DNA from: a bacterium
Lineage (GTDB): Bacteria; Verrucomicrobiota; Verrucomicrobiae; Limisphaerales; J093
Reading direction: 5' to 3'
DNA length: 6,421 bases
Assembly (NCBI GenBank): GCA_021839785.1
Contig: JAKCAB010000537.1
Coordinates: forward strand, 1-6,421
Made by a program: the position numbers and the translations under genes. This document shows, piece after piece, positions 6,133-6,421 of this stretch. How positions within the stretch are numbered: the stretch's first letter is position 1; every line of letters starts with the position of its first letter. The notes under the pieces are model-generated. The model saw only the letters and a program-made list of their open reading frames with translations. It was not told the DNA's origin and made no database searches.

Positions 6133-6336
6133 GAGTGGCCAAGGGAGTCTAGCCAACCGGATGTCCGGCTGATAGCGTGCTACTCCTTGCACGTTGGTGT
6201 TTGGGCCGTGGTACGTCCACTGCACTCGATTGTCCGACCAGACGAAATAGACGTGGTCCATATCCGCGTACACGCCGTTATGTTCGCCGGTTTCGTGACA
6301 GTAATATTGAGTCTCGCATAAATAATGGATATATTC
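6130..6336 (-). pseudogene. C-terminal remnant of a BNR/sialidase-like secreted protein
   Basis: Minus-strand frame of 68 codons ending in TAA (6132-6130), closed upstream by an in-frame TGA at 6339-6337. Residues 22-37 read VYADMDHVYFVWSDNR, and the end reads RYQPDIRLARLPWPL (54-68). The pattern of aromatic-rich strand, W-x-DNR, short variable stretch, QPD-R-A-R terminus is what I recognise from the C-terminal ends of sialidase/BNR-like exported proteins. Sequence upstream of about codon 18 no longer resembles the family and base composition turns AT-rich there. No start codon gives a sensible protein, so this is likely a decayed gene end; sequence beyond the right edge could change that if the TGA is a point lesion. 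It lies upstream of, and on the same strand as, the PEP-CTERM gene. Confidence 0.5.
6307..6335 (+). promoter_or_regulatory. Candidate sigma70-like promoter pointing out of the window
   Basis: TTGAGT (6307-6312), a 17-bp spacer, then TATATT (6330-6335): 4/6 and 5/6 matches to consensus at ideal spacing, in an AT-rich island within GC-rich DNA. It would drive plus-strand transcription off the right edge. No gene start could be confirmed downstream within the window, so this is tentative. Confidence 0.25.
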
Positions 6337-6421
6337 TCATCCATCCCAAACCAGCCCATGGTTAGTGGCTGGCGCCAGACAAGCGGACAAGAGGCTGGCC
6401 GATTCTTTAACGTCGCAGAGC

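Noticed and set aside
6157..6168. CCGGATGTCCGG palindrome
   Set aside because: It falls inside the codons for PDIRL of the sialidase-like remnant, so codon content explains it well enough.
6177..6365. 62-codon plus-strand frame
   Set aside because: Antisense to the sialidase-like remnant; no motif, and the remnant frame has family-like residues.
6358..6421. Plus-strand frame from ATG at 6358, open to the right edge, downstream of the candidate promoter
   Set aside because: About 21 codons only, no ribosome binding site, and no recognisable protein character.

Overview
The window is a GC-rich, gene-dense stretch that reads like a Verrucomicrobiota chromosome (Pedosphaera/Limisphaera-like). 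Three things point there: a small protein with an N-terminal signal peptide and a C-terminal PEP-CTERM (exosortase) sorting tail, remnants of BNR/sialidase-like secreted proteins beside it, and starts that mostly lack a Shine-Dalgarno sequence. The assignment is inference from gene style, not from a marker gene.

Layout. Positions 1-663 (minus strand) hold the N-terminal 221 codons of a lipoprotein gene that runs off the left edge. A 121-bp divergent gap follows. Three plus-strand genes then lie in line: ribulose-phosphate 3-epimerase (rpe, 785-1492), an alpha-D-phosphohexomutase of the phosphoglucomutase/phosphomannomutase superfamily (1526-2941, 33 bp after rpe and probably cotranscribed), and polyphosphate kinase 1 (ppk1, 3174-5315). 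A 232-bp gap before ppk1 is rich in palindromes and contains a 12-bp direct repeat with 33-bp spacing. Convergent to ppk1 on the minus strand is a 194-aa PEP-CTERM protein (5495-6079). It is flanked on both sides by short pieces that look like parts of BNR/sialidase-like proteins (5355-5498 and 6130-6336).

How the genes fit together. The three plus-strand enzymes are housekeeping central metabolism: pentose-phosphate interconversion, hexose-phosphate isomerisation for polysaccharide or glycogen precursors, and polyphosphate storage. All catalytic residues that I could place are present in Rpe and PPK1. The phosphohexomutase has two departures in its sugar-recognition loop, so its substrate is open. 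The right end (5355-6421) is an accessory cell-surface region with gene decay. I see no complete novel system. The most interesting signals are the permuted sialidase-like fragments around the PEP-CTERM gene and the repeat and palindrome cluster ahead of ppk1. No rRNA, tRNA, CRISPR array, insertion sequence or replication origin was recognised.
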